NCBI GenBank assembly: GCA_020725865.1
Contig: DYEC01000019.1
Location: 120,452-184,451 of the forward strand
Direction of reading: 5' to 3'
Length of the DNA: 64,000 bases
Source: Anaerolinea sp.
GTDB taxonomy: Bacteria > Chloroflexota > Anaerolineae > Anaerolineales > Anaerolineaceae
Shown here: in pieces, positions 8,285 to 17,664 of the stretch
How the letters are laid out: each line of letters starts with the position of its first letter
How positions within the stretch are numbered: the stretch's first letter is position 1
Made by a program: the position numbers and the translations under genes
The notes under the pieces: generated by a model
The model's input: only the letters and a program-made list of their open reading frames with translations
What the model was told of the DNA's origin: nothing
Database searches by the model: none

Positions 8285-10524
8285 CAGGGACTGGGTGTTG
8301 CCTCCTCCGGAGCAGGGGTTTCGGTGGGCGTTTCAGTCGGTGGCGGCCCAGGTGTGGCAGTATTGGTCGCCGTTGGCGTCGGCGTTTTAGTAACATAAAA
8401 GGTCGCTTCCCAAGGAAACAGCCGCAATGGTTTGCCGAAGAAATACACTTCAACCATACGGCGGAAAATCGGGGCGGCTATTTCGGAACCTTCGCCGGCG
8501 TTTTCGGCAATAACTACAGCCGCAATATCCGGTATAGTTGGATCTCGATTGTCGGTATATCCGGCAAACCAAGCATGAGGCCTGCCAAACGGGTTCTGCG
8601 CCGTTCCAGTTTTCCCATAAACAACCACATCCAGTCCTAAGAACGTGCTATGTGCTGTACCGCGCCGGTTCTCAATCACACTCCGCATGGCATCTTGAAT
8701 AATCTTGAGATTTTCGGGTGAAACTGGTAGCTTGCCGCGCACTTCCGGCGCAAAGGTAAAAGGCATCTCACCAGTTGGTGAAACAATCTTCTCAACCAAT
8801 TGCGGGCGATACAACGTCCCACCGTTGCCAACTGCAGCAACGAAATCCACCACCTGCAGCGGGGTCACCAGAACTTCCCCCTGTCCGATTCCCATCTGCA
8901 CCGCCTGCGCCTCGCTGCCCGGGTCAGGAATATTGCCCACATCCTCCGCCACCTGTCCAATTCCGGTTGCCGAACCCAGCCCAAAATCACGCGCCATTTT
9001 CGAGACAGCTGTCGGGCGATTCTGCCGATAGAGATCCAAACCAATATGATAAAACCAGGGGTTACACGAGCGCATCAGTCCTTCAGGTAAGGTCAGTTCT
9101 CCGCTTGGATCAATTCCCTTGTCATACGTCCAGTCATACAGCGTGATGCCGGGCAGCTCGGTGAACTCATGTTTGCAAATATACTTCGAGTCGGCAGTGT
9201 ACAAACCGCTCTCCAGCGCCGCTGCCATGGTGATGATTTTGAAAACCGATCCCAATGGATAACCGCCCTGCGTAGCGCGGTTGATTAGTGGTCGGTCGGG
9301 ATTTTCAAACATTTCCTGAAGAAGCATCTGGCTGTTATTGTTACCTGGCTCAAAGGCGTTCGGATCGAAACCAGGTGATGAAGCCATCGCCAGAATTCGC
9401 CCGGTATCGCGCTCCATCACAATAATTGCGCCACGAAAACCGGCAATCGAGCGTTGCGCCTGCACCTGAAGTTTCTGGTCTAATGTTGTATAAATGGACA
9501 TAGAGGGGCGTGCGTCATTCTGCGCCAGACGGGTGATAATTTGTCCCTGCGGATTGACCACATAGAGAGAAGCTCCGCGCTGACCAGACAGATAATTATC
9601 CCCCCACTTTTCCAATCCGGCCATACCAATGCGTTCATCCACGCGATAGCCCTTGCGCTGATAGGTTTCCACCTCCTCCGCCGGGATCGCCTGTACATAG
9701 CCTGTAACATGCGGTGCAATACCTCCACCATAATACAGGCGAGCGCTGTACTCCTTCATCACCAGCCCCGCCAGCCCGGAAAGAATCTGCATCCGGTTTT
9801 GCACCTCGACCAGCGGCGCCTCCCCAACAGGGATATACCAGTTCGGATTTGGTACATTATATAACGCGCGTATTTCCTCCGGACTCTTGCCGGTCAATTT
9901 CGAGAGCTGATCAACCAGCGCGCCATACTGTTCTATCTGTTCGGGCATAATACCAAGTGCCACTGCATCGGTATTTGCAACCAGGGTCTCCCCATTTCGG
10001 TCATAGATATTACCGCGCTGAGGCACTTTAATATCCAGCGCCAGATTATTTCCGCCGCGCAATTCGGGCATAATCATCCCCTCTTCCCATTGCACTTTCC
10101 ATTGGTTATTCTCTAAAGCCAGGTTCATACCCGTCTCACGGGTAATCGTGCCTAATAGCGCTGTATTAAAGTTGAGACGATAAGCCACCTGAGCGCTGGT
10201 CGGATTGGTCAAAGTAGAAATAATTTCATACTGCAATGAGAGCAAGCTCAGGTTCGCCGCCGTATCACGATGACGTTTAGTAAAATCATCAAGGCTGATG
10301 GCATCCTGACTGATGCGGGTCAGCATGGCGTACATCCCCTGATAATCATCATTTTGCCAGGCTTGCAGATATGCCTCTGCCGCAGCTTTACTGTCCGGAA
10401 CAGCAGTTAAACTGATCTGTGGCGGTGGCAGTGTAGGGGAAGAACTGAGCGTAGGAACAGACTGCCCGCCAGCACAGCCTGCTAGCAGAACCGTCATCAG
10501 TGCAATCCGCACGATAACTCTCAT
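8284..10524 (-). CDS. Penicillin-binding transpeptidase lipoprotein with MecA-like N-terminal domain
   Basis: A 746-aa class B penicillin-binding protein. The start is set at the ATG at 10524, behind a perfect AGGAGG site, giving a signal peptide with lipobox LLAGC; the longer frame to 10596 lacks a ribosome site. Domains in order: lipobox, NTF2-like MecA_N-type domain (about 40-150), PBP dimerisation domain (about 170-330) and transpeptidase domain with SVFK, SCN and KTGTA motifs. The C-terminus is a Pro/Thr-rich tail of PTPTATNTA type. Anchoring by a lipid instead of a transmembrane helix is unusual for this class. It is probably a D,D-transpeptidase on the cell surface. Confidence 0.9.
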   Translation of the reverse strand: MRVIVRIALMTVLLAGCAGGQSVPTLSSSPTLPPPQISLTAVPDSKAAAEAYLQAWQNDDYQGMYAMLTRISQDAISLDDFTKRHRDTAANLSLLSLQYEIISTLTNPTSAQVAYRLNFNTALLGTITRETGMNLALENNQWKVQWEEGMIMPELRGGNNLALDIKVPQRGNIYDRNGETLVANTDAVALGIMPEQIEQYGALVDQLSKLTGKSPEEIRALYNVPNPNWYIPVGEAPLVEVQNRMQILSGLAGLVMKEYSARLYYGGGIAPHVTGYVQAIPAEEVETYQRKGYRVDERIGMAGLEKWGDNYLSGQRGASLYVVNPQGQIITRLAQNDARPSMSIYTTLDQKLQVQAQRSIAGFRGAIIVMERDTGRILAMASSPGFDPNAFEPGNNNSQMLLQEMFENPDRPLINRATQGGYPLGSVFKIITMAAALESGLYTADSKYICKHEFTELPGITLYDWTYDKGIDPSGELTLPEGLMRSCNPWFYHIGLDLYRQNRPTAVSKMARDFGLGSATGIGQVAEDVGNIPDPGSEAQAVQMGIGQGEVLVTPLQVVDFVAAVGNGGTLYRPQLVEKIVSPTGEMPFTFAPEVRGKLPVSPENLKIIQDAMRSVIENRRGTAHSTFLGLDVVVYGKTGTAQNPFGRPHAWFAGYTDNRDPTIPDIAAVVIAENAGEGSEIAAPIFRRMVEVYFFGKPLRLFPWEATFYVTKTPTPTATNTATPGPPPTETPTETPAPEEATPSP

Positions 10525-10576
10525 GCGCAAAACCTCCTTAGCAACTGCAAACAAATCATTAATGACCGAAGATGTC

Positions 10577-11245
10577 TTAACCGATATTCTCGCCATTCAA
10601 AACCCGCTCAAAGATTGGGCATGAATACTGAAAATGATCCTGACAGCTCTGTGGCACGTTGGAATTTGGAACAACGCCAAATTTACTTAACGTGCGCAGC
10701 AGATGACAGAAAGGCAGCCCGGCGACACTGGCAAAACAGCCAGCAAAATTAATCACCGGACGAAACTGCGGATGCTGGATGGCATAGGCACCAGCCTTAT
10801 CCAGTGCGTCACCACTGGCAACATAGGCTCGGATTTCATCATCATCATAGAGACGCATTTGAACTTGCGAAACGCACAGGTCGGTTTCCAATCTTCCGCT
10901 TGCAGGATCAAATACAGCCACCGCTGTATAAACCTGATGAACGCGACCACGCAACTGTTTCAACATAGCAACAGCTTCCTGCGGGTCAGACGGCTTGCCC
11001 AATACCAGCGCGCCGTCAGCCACAGTTGTATCCGCCGCAACAACCAAAAGCCCTGGCTGCACCTGCGTCCCGACGGCACGGGCTTTCTCTTCCGCCAGAC
11101 GCAAAACGTAGGTAGCTGGCTGTTCATCCGTTAACAGAATTTCGTCTATGTCTGCCGGTTGCACAATATATTCCCAGCCGCCCCATGCCAGCATTTGCCT
11201 GCGTCTGGGCGAATTGGAAGCTAGCACCAGAATCAAATCGCTCAT
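10577..11245 (-). CDS. maf: Maf-like nucleoside triphosphate pyrophosphatase
   Basis: A 222-aa protein starting with the diagnostic ASNSPRRRQML motif. VVAADTTV and LGKPSDPQEAVAML carry the catalytic acidic residues, and a DKAGAYAIQ motif follows. Maf proteins hydrolyse non-canonical or modified nucleotides such as dTTP, UTP, pseudo-UTP or m5UTP. The last 35 residues extend beyond the usual end and may be lineage-specific. It lies just upstream of the penicillin-binding-protein gene in the same direction. Confidence 0.92.
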   Translation of the reverse strand: MSDLILVLASNSPRRRQMLAWGGWEYIVQPADIDEILLTDEQPATYVLRLAEEKARAVGTQVQPGLLVVAADTTVADGALVLGKPSDPQEAVAMLKQLRGRVHQVYTAVAVFDPASGRLETDLCVSQVQMRLYDDDEIRAYVASGDALDKAGAYAIQHPQFRPVINFAGCFASVAGLPFCHLLRTLSKFGVVPNSNVPQSCQDHFQYSCPIFERVLNGENIG

Positions 11246-11276
11246 GACCTGCGATTATAACAGATGACAAACCTCA

Positions 11277-11305
11277 TTGCATTTCAGCTTTGAATTTGCT
11301 ATGAT
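11277..11305 (+). promoter_or_regulatory. Sigma-A-type promoter for cfa
   Basis: TTGCAT (11277-11282), a 17-nt spacer and TATGAT (11300-11305) match the housekeeping consensus. The promoter sits 110 nt before the cfa start and points the right way. Confidence 0.6.
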
Positions 11306-11414
11306 GGTGAACAGACCAAACAAGGTATAAATTGCCGTATAAAGATCATCACATCACAGACGTCAAAATAACACTTCCCTGCCTGTTTAATCACTTCATA
11401 TTGGAGGTGACAGG

Positions 11415-12692
11415 ATGACAGAGACAACGGTTTCACTCACTCTCAAGTTGCTCAGCCAGATTTTTGGATCCGCGGGACATGAACATGTGAGTGTCCGTCT
11501 ATGGGATGGCACACTTTGGCCCGATTCGGAGCCGCGCCGGGCAACCATCGTTCTTAAGCACCCAGGTGCATTGCGCGCCATGTTCCTGCCCGGTACAGAG
11601 CTAGAACTGGCAGAAGCGTATCTCTTCGATGACTTCGATGTAGAAGGAGATATTATTCAAGTATTTGACCTTGAAGAAACAATCGTTGAAGCGACCGCCG
11701 GCTTCAGCCGAAAGTTGCGTATTGCACGTGATCTATTGCGCCTACCAGATCTTGCCTGCCATGATCCCAGCCGCCGGGCAAACGTACGTCTAGCCGGGCG
11801 GAAACATTCAATTGATCGTGACCGTCAGGCTGTGACCTATCATTACGATCAATCCAATGACTTCTACGCACTGTGGCTTGACCAACGAATGGTCTATTCT
11901 TGTGCCTACTTCCCCAAACCTGATACTGATCTTGATAGCGCTCAGGAATATAAGCTGGATTATATCTGCCGAAAACTGCGGCTCAAACCCGGGCAACGCT
12001 TGCTCGATATTGGCTGTGGTTGGGGTGGATTGGTTATCTATGCCGCTCAAAAGTATGGTGTGGATGCCACTGGCGTCACGCTTAGCCGCCCACAGGCAGA
12101 ACTTGCCAACCAACGCATTGCTGAGGCAGGACTTTCAGACCACTGTCGGGTGGAGGTGCGCGACTATCGCCAGATAGATGAACCAGAAGGGTATGACGTT
12201 CTGGTCAGCGTAGGAATGTTTGAGCATGTCGGCGAAACACTGTTGCCGGTTTATTTCCAAAAAGCTTTTAGCCTGCTCAAGCCGGGCTGTGTGTTTTTAA
12301 ATCACGGTATTGCCAGCAATGCCACAATCAGAGAAGTCAAAGGGCCTACGTTCAATGATGCGTATGTCTTTCCAGATGGTGAACTGGTGCCGATTAACGT
12401 CACCCTGCGCGTTGCCGAAAATAGCGGTTTTGAGGTGAGAGATGTCGAAAGTCTGCGCGAGCACTATGCCCTGACGCTGCGCCACTGGGTGCGGCGGCTG
12501 GAAGCAAAGCACGACGAAGCGCTTAAGTACGTGGATGAAGTGACCTACCGCATCTGGCGTCTTTTTATGTCGGGTTCATCGCACGGTTTCAGCCGCGGGC
12601 GTCTGAATGTTTATCAGGCTTTGCTTGTTAAGCCTACAACGCGCGGCGAAAGCAGATTACCCCTGACACGGGCTGACTGGTACGTTTCCTGA
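11415..12692 (+). CDS. cfa: Cyclopropane-fatty-acyl-phospholipid synthase family methyltransferase
   Basis: A 425-aa member of the CFA synthase family. A roughly 120-residue N-terminal lipid-binding region precedes the methyltransferase core, with YHYDQSNDFY, SAM motif LLDIGCGWGG and MFEHVGE. A perfect GGAGGTGA site precedes the ATG. The family transfers a methylene or methyl from SAM to double bonds of membrane phospholipid acyl chains. It is monocistronic, with its own promoter upstream. Confidence 0.92.
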   Translation: MTETTVSLTLKLLSQIFGSAGHEHVSVRLWDGTLWPDSEPRRATIVLKHPGALRAMFLPGTELELAEAYLFDDFDVEGDIIQVFDLEETIVEATAGFSRKLRIARDLLRLPDLACHDPSRRANVRLAGRKHSIDRDRQAVTYHYDQSNDFYALWLDQRMVYSCAYFPKPDTDLDSAQEYKLDYICRKLRLKPGQRLLDIGCGWGGLVIYAAQKYGVDATGVTLSRPQAELANQRIAEAGLSDHCRVEVRDYRQIDEPEGYDVLVSVGMFEHVGETLLPVYFQKAFSLLKPGCVFLNHGIASNATIREVKGPTFNDAYVFPDGELVPINVTLRVAENSGFEVRDVESLREHYALTLRHWVRRLEAKHDEALKYVDEVTYRIWRLFMSGSSHGFSRGRLNVYQALLVKPTTRGESRLPLTRADWYVS

Positions 12693-12730
12693 ACGAGATT
12701 CTCCTACAACGTCAAAACGGAAGATAAAAT

Positions 12731-12771
12731 AAAAAAGCGCCGACACAAAGAGAAACTCTCGTGTCGGCGCT
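12731..12771 (-). terminator. Rho-independent terminator of the first BMP importer operon
   Basis: AGCGCCGACAC and GTGTCGGCGCT form an 11-bp perfect stem. Read on the minus strand it ends in a T6 run, placed directly after the permease gene that stops at 12793. It may also catch read-through from cfa on the plus strand, where the U tract is weak. Confidence 0.85.
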
Positions 12772-12792
12772 ATCGTCATTCAATACTTGCCG

Positions 12793-13707
12793 TTATTCGC
12801 GCTTGTAGGGTTTCAAAACCGCCGCAGGACCGGTCGCGTTTCGTCCAGCAATTGCCAGTGCAATGATAGTAACAATATACGGTAATGCCAGAAATGCCTC
12901 ATATGGTAATTTCAAGCCAGTTGTTTGCAGCCGCAACTGCAATGCTTCGATCAGCCCAAACAACAACGCGCCCCACAAGACTCGCGACGGCAGCCAGTTG
13001 GCAAAGATAATCAACGCGATACACACCCAACCCCGCCCAGAAATGATCCCAAACGTAAATGAGCCGAGTTGTCCAATGGATAGAAAAGCGCCGCCAACCG
13101 CCATCAACCCGCCACCTATCATTAAGGCAATCGTACGGACACGATATACATTGATACCGGCCGCATCGGCAGCTTCCGGGTTTTCTCCAACCGAACGAAT
13201 ACTCAAACCAAAGTTTGTGCGATATAAAACCCACCATGCCAGGGGGATGAGCAGAATGGCAATGTAGGTCAAGGCGTACTGCTGGAAAATCGGGCCCAGA
13301 ACCGGCAAGTCATCAAACGGTGAGAGTGCCTGGAAGGGCTTGATCGCCGGCTGGATACGCTGAATTCCATAAACTACGCGGAAGAGGAAAAGAGAAAGCC
13401 CGGTCAGCAGCAACGTTGTTCCCAGTCCCGAGACATGCTGGTTCACCCCCAGCCGCACGGCAAACAGGGACATGATCAACCCACCCAGCATTCCGGAGAC
13501 CACCGCCGCCAGAACACCCAGCCAGAGCGAGCCGGTGGCATCCGCCACCGCAAAACCGACAAAAGACCCAATGAACATCGTGCCTTCAATACCAAGATTG
13601 AGAATACCCGCACGCTCACAGAACAACTCGCCCAATGTGCCATAAATCAAAGGCGTTGCCACCCGGAAGGTCGCGGCGATTAACCCAATAAAGAAGTTAA
13701 AATCCAT
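12793..13707 (-). CDS. BMP-type nucleoside/purine ABC transporter permease (YufQ/NupQ-like)
   Basis: A 304-aa polytopic membrane protein of the branched-chain-type permease family used by BMP/nucleoside importers. The N-terminal segment carries GELFCERAGILNLGIEGTM, the conserved cytoplasmic motif of this family; the rest is about 8 hydrophobic helices. It is the last gene of a four-gene importer (binding protein, ATPase, permease, permease) followed at once by a terminator. It pairs with the 350-aa permease upstream as a heterodimer. Confidence 0.9.
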   Translation of the reverse strand: MDFNFFIGLIAATFRVATPLIYGTLGELFCERAGILNLGIEGTMFIGSFVGFAVADATGSLWLGVLAAVVSGMLGGLIMSLFAVRLGVNQHVSGLGTTLLLTGLSLFLFRVVYGIQRIQPAIKPFQALSPFDDLPVLGPIFQQYALTYIAILLIPLAWWVLYRTNFGLSIRSVGENPEAADAAGINVYRVRTIALMIGGGLMAVGGAFLSIGQLGSFTFGIISGRGWVCIALIIFANWLPSRVLWGALLFGLIEALQLRLQTTGLKLPYEAFLALPYIVTIIALAIAGRNATGPAAVLKPYKRE

Positions 13708-13710
13708 AGC

Positions 13711-14763
13711 TCATACCCTCCGGATACGATAATTTTGTAACATGAAAACACCCAGCGTAACCAGCAATAACGTGGATTGCACCACATTCCCGAGGAAGAT
13801 CGGCACACCCAACGAGCGACTCACCGATTGTGCACCGGTATCCAGTAAACCAAGAAAGATCGCCGCCACCCCGGCACCAAAGGGATTCAATCCTCCCAGT
13901 GTGGCAGCAATGATGCCGGTGTACCCCAGCCCATTTGATAGTGCATCTATCAAATGAAAATGGATGCCTGCCACTTCACCCACACCCGCCAGCCCGGCAA
14001 TCCCGCCGGAAAGCAACGCGGCAATCAACATGGTGCGCTGGATATTCACACCCATAAAGCGGGCAGCTTCCTGCCCCAGCCCTGAGGCGCGCATACGCAG
14101 CCCAAGTGGCGTTTTGGACAAAATGAACCAGATCAGCAGAACCATCACCACTGCCACGACAAACCCCAGATGCAGACGTGAGCGTGGGATCAGCTTGGGA
14201 AACACTGCACTGTCGGCAATGGTTGGTGATTGAGGCCAACCGGAAACTGGGTCGCGCCAGGGACCATTTAGCAGCGCGCTGATGATAAAAACGATAACTG
14301 AATTCAACAGCAGCGTGGTAACCACCTCATCCACTGCCAGCTTCACTTTTAGCAAGGCAGGGATGGAAGCCCAAACCATTCCGGCAAGAAAACCGCCCAA
14401 CAGCATTGCCAGAATCGCAAGGACAGGATGCCAGCCGCCCACCACCGTTCCAATCCAGGCAGCCGCCAGCGCACCAGCGTATAACTGTCCTTCTGCACCA
14501 ATGTTCCAATAACCAGAAGCAAAGGCGATCGTGACCGATGCACCGGTCAGAATCAGCGGCGTCGCTTTGACCAGAATTTCAATCATGCTGACGCGGTTGG
14601 TGAAAGGCGAGGTCAAATAATAATAATAAGCGGTCAGCGGGTTGGCATTTGCCAGCAGGATAAACACAGAAGTAACCACAAATGTAATGAGGACTGCCAG
14701 CAAAGGCAGTAAGGGACGCATCCAGACAGGCGATGGTGCACGTTCAATGCGGAATTTAAGCAT
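13711..14763 (-). CDS. BMP-type nucleoside/purine ABC transporter permease (YufP/NupP-like)
   Basis: A 350-aa membrane protein with about 8-10 hydrophobic segments and the family motif FASGYWNIGAEGQL. Its first codons overlap the end of the ATPase gene by 8 nt, and the next permease starts 3 nt after its stop, so all are one operon. Related B. subtilis and Lactococcus systems import guanosine and other nucleosides. The neighbouring xanthine dehydrogenase suggests purine bases or nucleosides here (inference). Confidence 0.9.
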   Translation of the reverse strand: MLKFRIERAPSPVWMRPLLPLLAVLITFVVTSVFILLANANPLTAYYYYLTSPFTNRVSMIEILVKATPLILTGASVTIAFASGYWNIGAEGQLYAGALAAAWIGTVVGGWHPVLAILAMLLGGFLAGMVWASIPALLKVKLAVDEVVTTLLLNSVIVFIISALLNGPWRDPVSGWPQSPTIADSAVFPKLIPRSRLHLGFVVAVVMVLLIWFILSKTPLGLRMRASGLGQEAARFMGVNIQRTMLIAALLSGGIAGLAGVGEVAGIHFHLIDALSNGLGYTGIIAATLGGLNPFGAGVAAIFLGLLDTGAQSVSRSLGVPIFLGNVVQSTLLLVTLGVFMLQNYRIRRV

Positions 14764-16258
14764 GGCTGACGACCTCCCGAGCGCCTGTCATCAGCAAACC
14801 GAGTTTCTCTGGTGTTGCCTCGTGTGCATCAAGAATACCGACAATCTTTCCTTCATAAATCACTGCTATCCGATCCGAAAGTGCCATAATCTCGTCCAGA
14901 TCTTCCGAAATCAATAAAACCGCCGCGCCGCGCTCGCGCTGTTCCAGTAACTTCTTACGCACGTATTCTGTTGCGCCAACGTCCAGACCCCGAGTGGGCT
15001 GCGCAGCAAGAACCACTTTGGGCTGCCGTGCCAGCGTGCGCGCCAGGATCAGTTTCTGCATATTGCCGCCAGAAAGTGTGCGCGCTCGGTCAGTGGGGCG
15101 AGCTTTAATTTGAAATTCCTCAATCAGAGTATTGGTGTATTCCAGCATCCGCTTACGGTCCAGCATACCGTTCTGAGTGTATTCGTCCAGCGTCTCCAGG
15201 GTCATGTTTTCAGCAACGGTCAATTCACCCACCACACCGCCATGTCGGTCTTCAGGGATGCGTCCGACCCCAGCACAGGTGATTGTTGCTGGGTCAGCAC
15301 CAGTAATGTCCTGACCATCGACAAGAATTTTGCCTGAAGTTGGTTTCATCGTCCCAGATAACACGTGAGTCAATTCGGATTGCCCATTACCCGAAACCCC
15401 CGCAATACCCAAAATCTCTCCAGATGCAACTTCTAACGAAACTGACTTCAACGCGGGCAATCCTTTATTATCCACAGCCGAGACGTTTTCGATCCGTAGC
15501 ACAGGTTCACCCTGGATGCGTTCTCCCTGACGGGTGACCCCAAAGGTCTCACGCCCAACCATCATTTGCGCCAATTTGCTCTGGCTGACATCCTGTTTAA
15601 AAACTGTTCCGACGTTCTTTCCATTCCTCAAAACGGTAATCCGATCACAGATCGTCATCACTTCATTCAGCTTGTGACTAATAAAAACAACTGACAGACC
15701 TTCTCTTTGTAATCGAAGCAGCGTTTCAAACAGGATGTCCACTTCTTGAGGCACAAGCACTGCGGTTGGCTCATCCATAATCAGAACGCGCGCATTACGG
15801 TAAAGTGCCTTGAGAATTTCCACCCGCTGCCGCTCGCCGACTGAAAGGTGACGAACCAACGCGTCCGATTTCACTTCAATACCAAAACGTTCAGCCGCTT
15901 CAGCAACTCGGCGTTGAATCTGCTGCGGGTTCAGGCGTATGCCGGGGTTATAGCCTAAAACCACATTTTCGGCAACAGTCAAAGGAGGCACCAGCGTAAA
16001 ATGTTGCGATACCATCCCAATCCCTAAAGCAATGGCATCCTTAGGGGATGTAATACTTACTTGTTGTCCATTTACAAAAATCGAACCTTCATCAGCATGG
16101 TACAGACCATAGAGAATGCGCATCAGGGTCGTTTTACCAGCGCCGTTTTCTCCCAACAAAGCGTGCACTTCGCCCTGTTTGAGCTCGAAATTGATATGGT
16201 CATTTGCCACCAGGTCGCCAAAACGCTTGACGATCCCTCTCATCTCAACAGCGAACAT
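14756..16258 (-). CDS. BMP-type nucleoside/purine ABC transporter ATP-binding protein (YufO/NupO-like)
   Basis: A 500-aa double-cassette ATPase of the sugar/nucleoside importer type. The first cassette has Walker A GENGAGKTT near residue 36, signature LSVGERQR and Walker B LIMDEPT. The second cassette has a degenerate Walker A (GVSGNGQSE), signature LSGGNMQK and LAAQPTRGLD. This asymmetry is normal for the family. It lies after the binding-protein gene, separated by a GC-rich hairpin. Confidence 0.92.
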   Translation of the reverse strand: MFAVEMRGIVKRFGDLVANDHINFELKQGEVHALLGENGAGKTTLMRILYGLYHADEGSIFVNGQQVSITSPKDAIALGIGMVSQHFTLVPPLTVAENVVLGYNPGIRLNPQQIQRRVAEAAERFGIEVKSDALVRHLSVGERQRVEILKALYRNARVLIMDEPTAVLVPQEVDILFETLLRLQREGLSVVFISHKLNEVMTICDRITVLRNGKNVGTVFKQDVSQSKLAQMMVGRETFGVTRQGERIQGEPVLRIENVSAVDNKGLPALKSVSLEVASGEILGIAGVSGNGQSELTHVLSGTMKPTSGKILVDGQDITGADPATITCAGVGRIPEDRHGGVVGELTVAENMTLETLDEYTQNGMLDRKRMLEYTNTLIEEFQIKARPTDRARTLSGGNMQKLILARTLARQPKVVLAAQPTRGLDVGATEYVRKKLLEQRERGAAVLLISEDLDEIMALSDRIAVIYEGKIVGILDAHEATPEKLGLLMTGAREVVSHA

Positions 16259-16360
16259 ATCCGTTTCTTATCGCCGATTTGAGCAAGCAACTCAAACCAA
16301 GCCTGCCTCCTCCTGTAAGGATTAAAAAACCGGGTTATCCTGTAAAAATTCCTTTGAACA

Positions 16361-16401
16361 GGCACGGCGCCCGCACCTAAGAGGAACATGGACGCCGTGC
16401 C
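16361..16401 (-). promoter_or_regulatory. Intercistronic hairpin after the BMP binding-protein gene
   Basis: GGCACGGCG (16361-16369) pairs with CGCCGTGCC (16393-16401), with further partial pairing inside. It lies between the binding-protein stop (16416) and the ATPase gene. There is no U tract. Such hairpins usually protect the upstream binding-protein mRNA from 3' decay and so raise its level over the transporter. Confidence 0.55.
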
Positions 16402-16415
16402 CTATTTTCTACAAG

Positions 16416-17516
16416 CTATTTCTCAAGCGGTTGAGAGCGTTCAGGTGGTTGTCGCTCGTCAATATCCACGCGGAAGAGACCCTGCAGAATCTGCTTCTCG
16501 CGCTCTTTCACTTTGGCAACCAGATCAGCCGGAAGTTTGCTCTCGGTGCCATGGAATGGCGCCAGGCTGGCACCGCCCTTTGCCATCATGCTGAAGTCCT
16601 TGAGGTCCTGTGCGGTGTAGGTGCCGCCGGCAACTGCGGTCAGCACATAATCAACCGTGGGACCCATGTTCCAGACCGGGCTACTGATCACCAGATCGGG
16701 AGCCAGTTCGTTCTGATCACTCATGTTACCGAACATCCAGACGCCCTTTTCCTTGGCAGCCTCATGGACACCAAAGCGTTCTGCATAGATCACATCCGCA
16801 CCCTGCTCGATCTGCGCCAGAGCGGCTTCCTTCGCCTTCGCTGGATCAAACCAGCTTCCGATGAAAGTGGTTAGTACGGTAACTTTGGGGTTTACCTCCA
16901 GAGCACCTGCCGTGAATGCATTGACCAGACGATTGACCTCAGGGACAGGGATCGCCGCAACTACACCCAGTGTATTGCTCTTGGTCATGCCGCCGGCCAG
17001 CATACCGCACAGGTAAGCCGGCTCGTGAATCCAGTTATCGAAAACCGAGAGATTCGGTTCAGAAGGACCTAAACCGGAGCCAAAGACAAAGGCAATCTCC
17101 GGATACATCGCTGCAACACGGCGTACCGCTTCTTCATTGCCGAAGGCATCACCAAAGATTACGTCTGGTTTCTTCTGCTCGGCGGTCTCTTGCAGGACAC
17201 GCTCCAGGTCGCCAGAGTATCCCAGGTTATCCACGAAATCATAGGTGATCCGACCGGCATCGCGCGCCTCAAAAAGCGCATCCTGGATCACACGATCCCA
17301 CGGTTCCTCACTGGGAGTGGCGAAAATACCGTACACGCTGAGCACTTTCGCTTCTTCGGGGGCCGGTGTAGCGGTGATGATAACGGTTTCGCCTGCTTGC
17401 TCCACCACTACCGTCTTCACCACTTCAACGGTCTTGACCACTTCCTGCGGTGCACAAGCAGCCAACAAACCCAGCACAAAAACGCTCAGCACAAACAAGC
17501 TTAACGCCTTTCTCAT
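16416..17516 (-). CDS. BMP family nucleoside/purine-binding lipoprotein
   Basis: A 366-aa surface lipoprotein. The signal peptide ends in lipobox LLAAC, followed by a Val/Glu-rich linker and a PBP1 BMP domain containing IFGDAFGNEEAVRRVA, FVFGSG and GADVIYAERFG segments. It captures the ligand for the permease pair downstream. An AGGAGA site precedes the ATG, while a second, perfect SD sits 87 nt further upstream next to a good promoter (17628-17656). The short C-terminal tail is charged. Confidence 0.9.
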   Translation of the reverse strand: MRKALSLFVLSVFVLGLLAACAPQEVVKTVEVVKTVVVEQAGETVIITATPAPEEAKVLSVYGIFATPSEEPWDRVIQDALFEARDAGRITYDFVDNLGYSGDLERVLQETAEQKKPDVIFGDAFGNEEAVRRVAAMYPEIAFVFGSGLGPSEPNLSVFDNWIHEPAYLCGMLAGGMTKSNTLGVVAAIPVPEVNRLVNAFTAGALEVNPKVTVLTTFIGSWFDPAKAKEAALAQIEQGADVIYAERFGVHEAAKEKGVWMFGNMSDQNELAPDLVISSPVWNMGPTVDYVLTAVAGGTYTAQDLKDFSMMAKGGASLAPFHGTESKLPADLVAKVKEREKQILQGLFRVDIDERQPPERSQPLEK

Positions 17517-17603
17517 GTCTCTTTCTCCTTCCTTTACTAAGTGTGATTAATTGACTACAAACAGCGTCCACAGTAAACAGGTTTCTGATCTCGCAGGCAA
17601 GAC

Positions 17604-17615
17604 ATCACCTCCTTT
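17604..17615 (-). promoter_or_regulatory. Free-standing Shine-Dalgarno (STAB-SD-like) at the 5' end of the BMP-1 mRNA
   Basis: The minus strand reads AAAGGAGGTGAT, 87 nt ahead of the binding-protein start. The promoter -10 box at 17628-17633 puts the transcript start only a few bases upstream, so the SD would lie at the extreme mRNA 5' end, as in known STAB-SD elements. Alternative: it starts a 16-codon leader (ATG at 17606, reading MSCLRDQKPVYCGRCL). Confidence 0.5.
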
Positions 17616-17627
17616 ACGTGCATTCAG

Positions 17628-17656
17628 AGTATATACCAAAATGTCCTCAGTCACAA
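17628..17656 (-). promoter_or_regulatory. Sigma-A-type promoter of the BMP-1 importer operon
   Basis: On the minus strand TTGTGA (17656-17651), a 17-nt spacer and TATACT (17633-17628). It lies just after the xanthine-dehydrogenase stop codon and reads into the binding-protein leader. Confidence 0.6.
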
Positions 17657-17664
17657 AGCCATCT

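Noticed and set aside
8188..8640. Open frame of 150 codons opposite rsgA and the PBP gene
   Set aside because: Antisense shadow of two well-supported genes, with Arg/Ser-rich low-quality composition and no ribosome site.
10525..10596. Longer N-terminus of the penicillin-binding protein
   Set aside because: It has no ribosome site and would bury the signal peptide; ATG 10524 has AGGAGG and an immediate lipobox signal sequence.
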